From Turritopsis dohrnii (lineage: Eukaryota; Cnidaria; Hydrozoa; Anthoathecata; Oceaniidae), in contig BQMF02000100.1 in the NCBI GenBank assembly GCA_027922465.2, positions 620,001-684,000 on the forward strand: 64,000 nt of DNA, in the 5' to 3' direction. How positions within the stretch are numbered: the first letter of the stretch is position 1; the number at the start of each line of letters is the position of its first letter. The translations under genes were made by a program, and so were the position numbers. The notes below the pieces were generated by a model, which saw only the letters and a program-made list of their open reading frames with translations, made no database searches and was not told the origin of the DNA. Of the stretch, positions 23,267 through 33,617 are shown piece by piece.

Positions 23267-25620
23267 ATTCAATTTCCGCGCCTTAGCGAAGGAAATTGTT
23301 TGATTTAGACATTCTATCTATCTCTCTCCGTAACAGTTTTTTGCTGTTTTCGGAAAGTCCGTTCGGATTTCGGATTGTTTGTTTATTCAGAATAGTTAAG
23401 GACAGACCCAAAACTCTATGCAAAATGTAATACAAAAAGGCCACTTTCAATAATAATTCGCAAAAAATAATAAGCTTTTTATACTTTTTAAACACTTTTA
23501 GAAGTTATTTTAGCCGTTTTATATTTAAAACTTTCCAATTCAATTATCTTTAAAATTTCTTTAAAAAGTCAGTAAAATATGCACACCGAACACGTGAAAC
23601 GTTCTCGAACCGATTTGTTTAATGTTTTGAGTGTAGGAAGATGTTGATGCAGAAGAAGAAGCTTTGAAGAAGAATTTTAAGACTTTATCTACTATTGCAA
23701 TCGAAATATAATCATGAGAACATTACTTATGGAGGAAATATTGATGTTTAGCTGACTCTGGGAAAAATTCTTGAAAAAGAAGGTGAAGGTTTGATAGTAA
23801 ACGAAACTTAGCTGTGAAAAAAACTTTCAATATCACAGCAGAAGTAGTGAATACTGGTGAATACATCTTATCAATAAATGCATGAAACATGTTCATTTCA
23901 TTTAATAAATATTACACCGAAAGTTGAAGATATTGAAAAAAACAAAACAAATGAAATTATCATTGCAGCACAAATCACAGTGAATTAATTGACTCAAACA
24001 CATACTGAAAGTATAAACATGTGCAAGATATTGGTGAACGATGTGTCTTATAAAACTGTTTTTCTTGCTCCGAAACGTCATAGTGAATTGAAAAGCGATA
24101 ATAAATTAAAGAAGGGAGTAATTTGGGGAATTTCCAGACTGTATCAAATTATTCATCACTGTACGATGCTTGGTCAAGTATCACTTGTGTGGATGACGTT
24201 GTTCAAAATAATCCTGCAAACCACTCAATGGAGGCACAATGATTTAGTTTGGATATATGTCAGAGGAAAACAAACTTTGGATGATGATTAGAATCCAACC
24301 AATTATATTATATACATACAATGAGATCACTAAAGCCTTGTGAAAATTTGGAGTGTAATATGTTCTAGGACACAATACCTTAAGGGGATTTTTTTTGCGT
24401 GGATTATATAAGTTTTGCAACTTTTGCGAATTTTGGTTAAACTCGCAAAAATAAATCCATGCCAAACTTCAAGACATGAACGATTCGCGAAAATAAATCC
24501 ACGCAAAATTTCATGATTTTATTTGCTCATTTTTTGGCTCTGCATACTTTTTATATATTAACTATTTCCTTGTACTTATCAAGCACCCATTGGTTTTGCA
24601 ATGTGGCTGGCATGGAAATGGTGATTTTTGCTGCTACTTCTAAGCTATATTATAAAGTACACACATTGCACTTTGTGCCCATTCGCAAATAAAAATCCAA
24701 ACATTTTCCTTGAGAAGCTCTGAATTAAAAATATTAATCCACGTAAAACGCTCTCAAACCTTGGCTCGCAAAAATTAGTCCACGCAAAAAAAAATCCCCT
24801 TAAGGTATATCATGTTCGAAAAAAACATTTTCATACAGATTCTAACAAAGTTTTATTGTGTTATTTGTCTCTTCAGGCACATTGGTGTTATTTGTAGACT
24901 CCATAGAAGTGGTAATATGCAGACATTGGTGGATCTAGAGTGTAGTCGCAACTTGTGGAGAAGCGCATTAACATAAGTTGTGAATTCAGTTCATGTTATC
25001 AATGGGATTATTTGAACCTTTTTCTTTTATGTTTGAATTGCTAACACTCTCCTACATAAGTTGTGGCTTACCTCTGGATCCGCCACTGGCGAGTTTAGTA
25101 GAAATAGATTTTCGTATTGTATGTTATGTTGATTTAAGTTATGTATAATTTTTATCTTCTTGTAATTCCTGTTAAATGTCATGGATTAAAATCTTTGAAA
25201 TGCCCAAGTTTCTCCTGCTCGTGTTAATGCAAGTTATGAACAATTTCAATGTTTATTTAAATATATATTACCAACAATGTTTACTTAAATATATTACCGA
25301 ATTCACATTTCTGACAAAATTTGGAAGGTGTGCACAAATAACAATTGGAAGGTCCTGATATAAAAGTTGGCAGTTACTTGCAGATTTTTCCCTGATTTTT
25401 CCTTGATTTTCAAATGATTTTGGTTCACTTCTATCGAATATCATTTTATTCTTCATGTGAACCATAAGTCATACTTTGGGAATTGTGATAGACCTGTTCT
25501 CACGTACGCAACAAGAACAGAATGGATAGCCATTCAGATATCTTGAAAAAATTAGCCTAAAGCTATTTCCTCTAGGCCTGATGCGGAAATTGTTCAAGCC
25601 CTGAGGCTTCTAGTTGTTAT
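23267..25620. repeat. right copy of the inverted duplication, inside the Helitron
   Basis: It mirrors 17072-19374. A 100-codon open frame at 23989-24291 (MTQTHTESINMCKILVNDVS start; contains ISRLYQIIHHCTML) corresponds to minus-strand frames broken in the left copy. The part matching the left GGNIDVELTLGK frame is interrupted by stops here. Each copy has thus decayed at different sites. Confidence 0.8.
24384..24799. mobile_element. MITE with GGGGATT ends, right copy
   Basis: Symmetric ends TACCTTAAGGGGATTTTTTT and AATCCCCTTAAGGTAT lie within the Helitron-borne segment. Internal units include CGCAAAAATAAATCCA. TTAA lies at both junctions (24380-24383 and 24800-24803), with TA just outside CCTTAAGG. 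Confidence 0.75.
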
Positions 25621-26466
25621 TAATTTTATATTCAAAGGACTACTGTTGACTTGGCTTTGAAAACAGTAGATCAACTAGATACAAAGAAACCAACTGATTA
25701 AACATTTTGGACAACAAGCAATGGTGGCATAACATGGTAGCGTGTTCGGTTTGTCAGTGTTGTATCCTAACGCTTGGCTGACTGTCTGAGATCGGTGAAC
25801 CTTTTTTTCGAGCAATCAAAATGTTTAAAAACCGAAGCTTTCCTTGCACGAAAAAAGTGTGTCATGAAACAAAATATTTTTTTGCTTTTGTTTTAATAAT
25901 TGAATTTCTTTGTTATGCGCTTCTGATCGAACATGTTTTTATTCACTTTATTCATTTAGCCGTGCCTTTTTTCTCTCCTCCCTTGTGATCTTTTTAAGAA
26001 GAGAAACCATTTTAAGGAAAGCCGTTTTTAAGGAAATATGAGGTTTATTGGGGTCTCCGGGGTGACACAGAGCAGGTGCACATGGGCGGCGAGCGACGCC
26101 ACCTTGGCGGCTAGTGTTTAGTTAAAAGTACTGTAACAGGTTTTCAATAATAAATACCAAAATTTTCACCGCTAACCATTGAGATGATGGATGATTTAAA
26201 CCTTTTATAGATAACTATATTCGAAAACATCCTTTTTCTTTACTGTTTTATTCGTGAAGTATTTAGTGTTATTTTGAAATCTTCAGCTCTTACAAAGTCT
26301 ATTGATTTGGGGAAATCTTGAGCAAAGCTAGTAGCAAAACGTTACACTGAAGTCATTGCAGTTGTTCCCTCGTTTTGAATGAAATAACAAGAAGCCGCTT
26401 GGCTTGAAGACTTCAGGACATAACAACGATCCATATCTAGTCTCAAAAATACAACATTGCCGAATT

Positions 26467-26850
26467 CCCAAAGTTTGGTCAAATCTGACAAAATGACTGC
26501 CATATTCAAAATCAGCACCTTTCAAATGTGATCCGTGCAAAATTTCATGAAAATTGAAGAACTTTCGAAATTTGGTCCAAATTAGGCCTAAATTGCCCAA
26601 TTTTGGTCAAACCTGACAAAATCATTGTCAAATTCGAAATCAGCACCTTTCAAATGTGCTCTGTGCACAATTTCATGAAAATTGAAGAACTTTCGAAATT
26701 TGGTCCAAATTTGGCCTAAATTGCCCAATTTTAGTCAAACCTGGCAAAATCATTGTCAAATTCGAAATCAGCACCTTTCAATTGTGCTCTGTGCAAAATT
26801 TCATGAAAATTAGACAACTGGAAGTCCGAATTTGCCAATTCGGCAACGAT
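26467..26850. repeat. tandem repeat, unit about 128 bp, nearly three copies
   Basis: Units start at 26467, 26596 and 26724 with CCCAATTTTGGTCAAACCTG or a close variant and run through GAAATCAGCACCTTTCAA, TTTCATGAAAATTGAAGAAC and TTTGGTCCAAATTTGGCC. The family is the same as at 8844-9215 but inverted. Confidence 0.8.
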
Positions 26851-27059
26851 GTCATGCAAACGCTGCACGAAATCGTTCATAACTTGGAGTGTAGTAGTAG
26901 GAGGAGGAGGAGAAACCATGAATATTTTAAATACTTTACTCCACTACGGGTGTCCTAAAGTCACTAAGTCTTCTTTTCGGTATTAAAACGGTCCATTTGT
27001 TTGCCTTTTAGTAAAACAGCATGATTGCATCGAATTCTTCCATACTGTCGCATTTTCAG

Positions 27060-28813
27060 CATGTCTTCGTCAATAATGAGCATACCCTGCCACCAAAAGG
27101 TCAAGTCACTATCCATCAACGAGCGCTATGTACAGTGTGGTTTATGTGCTTTATCATTTACATCATCAATGTGTTTTTCAAGAAGAAAGAACACCATAAA
27201 GTTATACAAGGTAATAATCTGTCCAACGTCCAACCAAAATATTGAGAATGAAATCTGAAATGTTTTTTTTTCCTAAAAATACAACAAAACTATTGGTTAA
27301 AAGTTAAGTCACTTATATCCCAGCTAATGATATATTTCGTATTTCAGACCTTCCAACCGATGCTGCTCGAACCGAAGTGCCAGCGAATGACTCTGTCATC
27401 AACATACCTACAAATAAAACGACTGCTCCAAAACCAAGACGAGAGTCTGTTCAAACTAAAGATGCATTGCGCGCCGCAATGATTGTCGGTTGCATTATGT
27501 TTTATTACTTTTTTTGTGATTATCTCCATTATTTCCCGAAATCCGAACGGGCGTATAACCGGGATTTGTTTATATTTCTTTGCCTGTTACTGTTTGTTGT
27601 CTCGATGTACTTCACGACAGAGGTTAGCGAGACCGGTAAAGAAAACAAGTTATTGAATCGCGAGCAGACGGAAGAATGGAAGGGCTGGATGCAGGTTATG
27701 TTTGTCTGGTATCATTATTTCCGTGCTGCAGAGACATACAACGCTGTACGGGTTTACATTGCCGCTTATGTGTGGATGACCGGTTTCGGTGAGTTGATTG
27801 AAGCAATAATTTTTTTCTTTCATCATCTCATCATCTGAAACGCTTACTGTTAGTGCGGGATGATTTTTTACTCTACTTTTTTTCCAGGTAATTTTTCATT
27901 TTTCTGGATTCGCAAGGACTTCTCATTACGACGAGTGGTGAAGATGTTGTTTCGTTTGAACTTTCTTGTTTTGCTGACTACATACGTTGTGGATAATTCG
28001 TACATGCTTTACTACATTTGCGCTATGCACACCTTTTGGTTTCTGTCTGTTTATGTGATGATGCGCCCTTTCCACCAATATAATGAAAACAAAAAAGTTA
28101 TGGTCCTCAAGTTTTTCCTGTATTTCTGTGTGACTTGCTTTATTTTCGATATTCCTGGTGTGGCCAAGGTTATATTTGCTCCGTTTTCCTTCATACTCAA
28201 TTATGAAGGCTCGTTACACGAGTGGATTTTTCGTAGTAAGTTAGACCACTGCGCCACACTGATTGGAATGTTATGCGCTTACAATCATCCGAACGTTGAG
28301 AAATTTTTGAAATTCCTTGACTCGCACAGGCTACAAAAACAGATCCTGGTTGCACTCACCACGGTTATATTTATCGTTGTTGCAATTTGGTACAAGTTTG
28401 TTTTTGTGCTTACAAAATACGACTATAACAAGCTGCACCCGTACACGTCGTTCATACCGATTCTGGCGTATATATTTCTCAGAAACTCCACGCCGTGGTT
28501 GCGACAACGGCACGTCCACTTATTTGCCGTGCTCGGAAAGATCACCTTAGAAACGTACATCTCCCAATTGCATGTTTATCTGCAATCGAACGCAAAAGAC
28601 TTAATCGTTTATATATCTGGTTATCCATTAGTCAATTTTGTAGTCAACACTTTAATTTATTTATGTTTATCTAATTTATTGTTTCATGCTACGATTACAC
28701 TAAATGAATACATCTTCCCGACCGATGTAAAGAGGTCTTTTAAGAATGTTTTAGTTATTTTGAGCTTATTTGTAGCCTCGTATGTTATTAATGTTGGGCT
28801 TTTGTACGTATAG
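27060..28813 (+). CDS. CASD1: CASD1-type sialate O-acetyltransferase, membrane domain half
   Basis: Exons 27060-27210, 27348-27788 and 27888-28813 join in frame to 505 residues ending at TAG. This is the Cas1p acyltransferase domain of CASD1, the Golgi enzyme that puts 9-O-acetyl groups on sialic acid. Diagnostic blocks are LNREQTEEWKGWMQVMFVWY, FRAAETYNAVRVY, GNFSFFWIRKDFS, the SKLDHCATLIGM segment and GKITLETYISQLHVYL. About ten or more hydrophobic helices follow the first TVWFMCFIIYIINVFF. A hydrophilic loop (DLPTDAARTEVPANDSVINI) matches the place of the acidic cytosolic linker. The N-terminal SGNH hydrolase module, which holds the catalytic Ser/Asp/His in the vertebrate enzyme, is not visible upstream. 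The first exon's start (acceptor ending 27059) is a best guess. An unfound distant 5' part is as possible as truncation. Confidence 0.85.
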
Positions 28814-29801
28814 GTATTGATAATAGGATGCTTTAGGAGAATAGGATCGAGTTTGGTCGCAACGGTAACGATGACGACGGCGTGAATCAAACAAAAGTTT
28901 CGTTTTTAATGTGGAAATTTGTTTTTTTCTACTTGGGAAATTTTTTCAGATAATTGTATCTCATTACCATATTTGCACGATCTATGCACGTTCTATGCTC
29001 AACGTGAAAATGTCATATAGTGTGTATCAAAAGATAGCAAGCATTAATATTTCTTATTTCCAATTTTTTGATACACACTGTACACTGACAACAGAGGGGC
29101 GGAATTATAGAGATCATTCTTTTGAGGACTTTATACTGACTTGATCCAGTCGTTATTGATCGAATAGTTTCTCTGAAAAAAACAAATTTCTTTAAATTTT
29201 ATTCGGTAATAATCTAATTATTTTGTTTGTTTTTTTTGTTGTTGTTGTTGTTGTTGTTGTTGTTTTTTGAGACCAGTTTTTTCGTTGTGTGAGAAATGAT
29301 ACACATTCTGATCAAGTTCATTTCGAATTTCATAGACATTACAATATATGGAAGCATGTACATCTCCTTCACAATTTCAAACAAGTTAAAAGACATACAA
29401 ACCAAGAGAACATTGCTGTCTTCTTATGTATCTGATCAACGACTCACCATAACAACCAACCATAATCCGTGGATAAGTGTGCGCGTGGATAAACTGTCAA
29501 TTTGCAAAAGTTGATCCACACAAATATTTAGTAAACAACAAATTATCACCCGAGTTTAAAATACTGTGCTACTGGTGCTTAGCAAATCTGAAAATGAAAC
29601 TTTGAAAAAGTAAATCCACACATTTCTCATGAGCATCTTTGTGATTCACTACGATTTCCCAACTTGTGATTACTTCACTAATCTATCACCAGTTAACCAG
29701 CTTGCAAGTGCAAATACTGCAGAGATGGCAGCGAACTGTTAGAAAAGTCGGCGTTTTGTACATGGGTATCTCCACGAAACAGTCAATGTTATTTTAGATA
29801 T
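28814..29801. other. CASD1 3' flank with hairpin and microsatellite
   Basis: No gene is seen. A short inverted repeat AGTGTGTATCAAAA / TTTTTTGATACACACT lies at 29018-29083 and could be a tiny MITE. A GTT microsatellite spans about 29237-29263. From 29500 to 29640 are fragments of the AAATCCACACA/GCAAAAG repeat family. Confidence 0.5.
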
Positions 29802-29803
29802 TA

Positions 29804-31009
29804 CAGTCGAAGCTCCAATTAACGGACACACCAAAAGGCGGACAGCTCCGATTAGCGGACAGATTTTTTTCCCCGGCCATTTTCTGGTCAAATCCTGTTC
29901 TAAAAGGCGGACACTCAATTAGCGGACGCTCTGATTAGTGGACGAAATTTTATGCACGAAATAGCCAAAATGCTGATTTTTACGCTCCAATTAGCGGACA
30001 TTAAGCGTCAAACTGCTATGGGACACGAAAAAAAACGACAAAAGTGATAAATTTTGGTTTATTTGAGGCATTTATTATACTTTTTCTCCAAATCATCTTT
30101 TACAACTTCCAATTTATTTTTCGCCCAATCCATTAGTTTTTTTGGCCCATAAAATGTTAAGGTCACTAGCGCTTCCATAGCCACCACCTCGATTCAACCT
30201 CTTGCCAGTGACTATGGCTGTAATTGATGTGCTTTGGACTTTCAAGAATAAAGAAGAAAGCTTTGCAATGTTTTGAGGAAGATGACCTACAACAAGAACT
30301 ACTGTTGCTTTTTTTTGTCAGTGCTGATGGTGATAAAGTCGGCAAACCGATCCTTATTTGGAAAAGCAAAAAACCGAGATGCTTTAAAAAAGCTATTGCA
30401 GAGAGGACAGACTGAGTAAGGTTAAGTATTTCGATGACAAAAAATGTTGGATGCAGGTTGAGATAGTGGAAAAGATTTCGGAAGACCTCAACCGTCAAAT
30501 GATCAATCAAAAAAGAAATGTGATTTTGTTCTTAGACAATGCCACTGTCCACCCTCCTTCACTGATTGATAAGTACAGCAACATAAAAATCGTATTTCTA
30601 ATAGAATACTACTTCTCGTTTGCAACCGCTTGATGCTGGAATCATTCAAAGTTTTAAATATAGTTATCGGAAGAAGTTGATGCGATTCGTCATTGCTCGT
30701 ATGAAAGATGATTTTCCCGCTTCAGAAATTGCAAAGCAGCAAGTCGATGTTTTACAAGCCATTGAATGGGAAGCCAAAGCTTGGAACGAGGTGATAATAA
30801 TAGTTGCGTTTAAAATAACCTTTGTTTTTCTTTGTCTTCCTATAGCTAACACCTACTGTAGACATGAAATTTACCTTTTACGACACCTTAGAAGGGCTTG
30901 CAATCGAATTTAGAGCTTATGTTACCAAACGTTCCAAAAGGCGGACAGCTCCAATTAGCGGACACCAAGTCGAATCCCCGATGGTGTCCGCTAATTAGAG
31001 CTTCGACTG
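29804..31009 (+). mobile_element. deleted Tigger/pogo-type DNA transposon
   Basis: Inverted ends CAGTCGAAGCTCCAATTA and the inverse of TAATTAGAGCTTCGACTG are flanked by TA (29802-29803, 31010-31011), as in the Tc1/mariner superfamily. Subterminal GCGGACAGCTCCRATTAGCG motifs recur. At 1.2 kb it lacks the DNA-binding N-terminal half of the transposase. Confidence 0.9.
30218..30910 (+). pseudogene. Tigger transposase remnant (DDE_1 domain)
   Basis: Three pieces in shifted frames show the DDE_1 superfamily core. The first has LLLFFVSADGDKVGKPILIW with the first Asp, the second has NVILFLDNATVHPPS with the second, and the third has MQPLDAGIIQSFK with the third. A frame change near 30410 (after AERTD) and another around 30610-30635 break the gene. 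The N-terminal CENP-B-type HTH is missing. It is inactive as read. Confidence 0.85.
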
Positions 31010-31147
31010 TAGTCAGTTGCCAGTCTCATTTACTGTTATGAGGGACTCTGACTGCTGACATCAGCATCATTGAGACTGCTTGTTAGCAGGGAGTAGATAC
31101 AGCTTCGTCAGCATTTTTAGCATCATCTCGGTTAAAACATTTATTAC

Positions 31148-31850
31148 TTTAATGGGAGAAAGCTACGCCAGGAAAAATGCACGAAAATTTTAGGGATTTA
31201 CTTTCGCGGATGAGTGATTAAATCTATTTCGCGTAAAATAATCTTTAGCGTTCAAATGTAAAAAAGCATTTCGCGTGGGATAAACTTTAGCGATTTTTGG
31301 CTGTTTTTTTTTATTTTACAAGGAAAGTTAAGTAAAATTTTGTTCAATTATGGCAGAAAAAAAGTTTATCGCTTCAAGAAGAAGAATTACTCGCGAAAGA
31401 TTGCAATTACCTCAAGCCTACCTAAAATAGCACTCCCTATCACCAACTTGAAGTTCTTGTACTAACCGCTGATATTCACCAAGATGCTCTCTTTTCAGAA
31501 AGATGTCTCGAACCCAAAATCTAGGTTGCCTCCTCTTACGTTTATTTTGTTCTGTTCTTCTTCTTTGTCTTAACAAGATCCAAAGCAAAAGTTCTTCCTC
31601 GATGTTATCCGTCATGTTTCATTCGAAAAAAGAATTAAACCCGCGTCAATTTTATTATTAAGTGGAAACGTCTTCGCGCTAATACTCAATATGATTAACT
31701 CCAGAGACAAAAATTAACCCGAAAAAATTCTTTTCGCGAAAATGGGCAAAAAACACGAATACGCAAAACTTTCTGTCCGTAAAGTAGTACTTTGCAGTGA
31801 ATTCACTAGTAAACCGAAATTTTTGTCTTTCACGAAAATATGGGCTTAGG
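31148..31850. mobile_element. Harbinger-derived MITE with CGCGAAA motifs
   Basis: The region begins near TTAATGGGAGAAAGCTACGC and is bounded at both sides by repeated TTTCGCG/CGCGAAA and (T)TTAGCG motifs. The centre carries a transposase N-terminal fragment, listed separately. The exact ends are not fixed. Confidence 0.5.
31418..31615 (-). pseudogene. HARBI1-like transposase N-terminal fragment
   Basis: The 65-codon frame starts MTDNIEEELLLWILLRQRRR and contains RFWVRDIFLKREHLGEYQRL and LQVGDRECYFR. These match the conserved N-terminal block of PIF/Harbinger transposases (R-F-W-V-R-x-I-F, G-E-Y, L-V-Q-E-L, G-D-R-E-x-F-F-R). The DDE nuclease domain is missing. It shows that the CGCGAAA MITE derives from a Harbinger element. 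Confidence 0.7.
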
Positions 31851-32264
31851 TTGGTTTCAATTTTAGAATATTGGTTGAATCTTCAGCATGTTATTATTTT
31901 GCTGTAAGTTTAGGACTAAATTTGAGACTTGAGGTCTTGAATGCTGTTAGGTACAAAAGTGATTGTATGGTCAACAGCAGCTCAGAACACTATATTACCT
32001 CGTTGACCAGCTAGCAGCAGTAGTAACATGGTTAATTTGTCAAATGCTTATTATCTTAGTTGATGTTATTAAAGATAACGAACTGTTAGATGTAGAGCAC
32101 TATGCTAGTAGAGACAGAACAATTGAGAAATGATCTGGGAACAAACATCTATTTATTATTAACAAAACGTTCAAACGAAGTAAAAAAATCATCGACTCTC
32201 TCGTGGAGATTATCTCACAAGAAAACTGCTGACACAGTATTAAAATCCAAACGAGTAGGAATGA

Positions 32265-32430
32265 TGTATAGGATGGTTGTCTAGTTGAGTGGTACCTGTC
32301 ATTACAGCTTCCGTAGCCCAAATGGGGGCTTTAAATGCTCTAGGACCTCCTTCGCAGGACCCCCATTGATAACAGCACCTTAAGGAACTGAAGAGGCTAT
32401 CCTGGGTAAATAATAATAATAACAATAATT
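32265..32430 (+). repeat. probable SINE or retroposon with AAT-rich tail
   Basis: A ~150-bp sequence ends GAAGAGGCTATCCTGGG then TAAATAATAATAATAACAATAA, the layout of a short retroposed element with a simple A-rich tail. A GTCTAGTTGAGTGGTACC start may be a worn tRNA-type A box. The call rests on layout and general resemblance only. Confidence 0.4.
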
Positions 32431-33134
32431 TGCATTCCAAACAAAAACAAATTTTATTCACTATTTGAATCTGATGTTTTAAGGATTCTTGTTGCTGCCG
32501 AATTTCATTCAAGAACAGGCGCACAGTGTCGCCTTCATTTCCTTGAAGCTATAAAACTTCGTCTTTATCAAGACTTTCAAAATGACAATTTAAACTGTTT
32601 ACCCGTTATTTAGGAAGGATGGAAAGATGAGGAAACTTGGTCTGGGAATGCAAGACGATCATAAATCGATCTGTTGGTAGACATACCCAGAGAAAAAATA
32701 AAAAACTTGCAGAACAATGAATGTGAATTGTATCAAAGACATAAATCCAAAACATTTTCTCAAATATATTAAAGCCAATCTAAAATGCTGCGATAAATAC
32801 AATGACACATTTTTTTAATACAAACAGTGTATTACGTTTTTTCAAGAGCAACTCTTCCATTTGTTCTCACAGATTTCATGTCATGTCACGTGGTCAATCA
32901 AATACTAGACCAATCCTTCTTCTTCCACCATTCCAGAATTACCTGTGAACTCTATTTTCTGATATTGTAGCACATTCGCAGGCTGTCACTCAGGTAGAAC
33001 TAACCCATCAGAAATTTTATAGTATACGATAGAAGAAGAAACATCAACGAAAGCTAACATCAACCTAAACGAAACAGAAGATAAACGAGGCAGAAGATAA
33101 CAGAATGTTAGATTAGCATTAAAAATAACATAAG

Positions 33135-33563
33135 ATGATCGAAGTAAAGATAGATTGGGCAGTGTGGCTTGTTTACAAGAAGAAAGAACATTCCTTTATT
33201 AAAAAGCTTGTCGGAGAAAGACGTTCAGTTTTTATGAACAAGTTTTCCGAAAATATACTTTATTCTATATTGGTATACCATACGGGCATATTCCACGCGC
33301 TCATCCATGTAAAGTTTTATTATTACGTCCTTAACCTTGATAAAAGAAAAACATCAATGAAAATCTTTCCCGAAGGCGTCCTTTTTTCATATCAATATTT
33401 TGATACCTTTGCTAGAACTTCTATGTTGGCCGGGTTTTTTTCGATGATTAGGATTTCATATTCCATAACTATAAGTGTAACCATAAAAAAAATCCTTACT
33501 CTCGCTGTTCGCAGCCATGTTTTGAAGCCATATCAATTAGTTCAGCCATTCTATTCGAAATAA
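33135..33563 (+). CDS. unrecognised open frame, 142 codons
   Basis: An ATG-started frame (MIEVKIDWAVWLVYKKKEHS...) runs to a stop at 33563. It is the longest single open frame in this part of the window. It is rich in I, K, F and Y, has a hydrophobic stretch around MLAGFFSMIRISYSITISV, and shows no family motif. Codon choice is not distinct from the AT-rich background, and it sits opposite the inferred minus-strand gene whose last seen exon is at 33618-33676. Chance is a serious alternative. Confidence 0.15.
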   Translation: MIEVKIDWAVWLVYKKKEHSFIKKLVGERRSVFMNKFSENILYSILVYHTGIFHALIHVKFYYYVLNLDKRKTSMKIFPEGVLFSYQYFDTFARTSMLAGFFSMIRISYSITISVTIKKILTLAVRSHVLKPYQLVQPFYSK

Positions 33564-33617
33564 ACATACGGAAAACTCAAAAACATTAAAACAAGTGGAG
33601 AAGAGTAGAAGACATAC

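Larger units (their letters stand above)
23086..26114 (+). mobile_element. second Helitron carrying a 2.35-kb captured segment
   Basis: The 5' end TCTATATATTAATAGCCG matches the first Helitron for about 180 bp. The 3' end at 26114 has the same hairpin with one mismatch (GCCACC-TT-GGCGGC) and CTAG before T. Between them, 23267-25620 is the inverted copy of 17072-19374. About 0.5 kb of other sequence precedes the 3' end. No Rep/helicase was found, so movement would have needed an enzyme in trans. Confidence 0.75.

Noticed and set aside
17891..24803. piggyBac assignment of the TTAA-containing MITEs
   Set aside because: TTAA is part of the longer palindromic end TACCTTAAGG present on both sides, so TA may be the real target; left unassigned.
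28331..28890. Minus-strand and +2 frames over CASD1
   Set aside because: Shadows of the acyltransferase exon.
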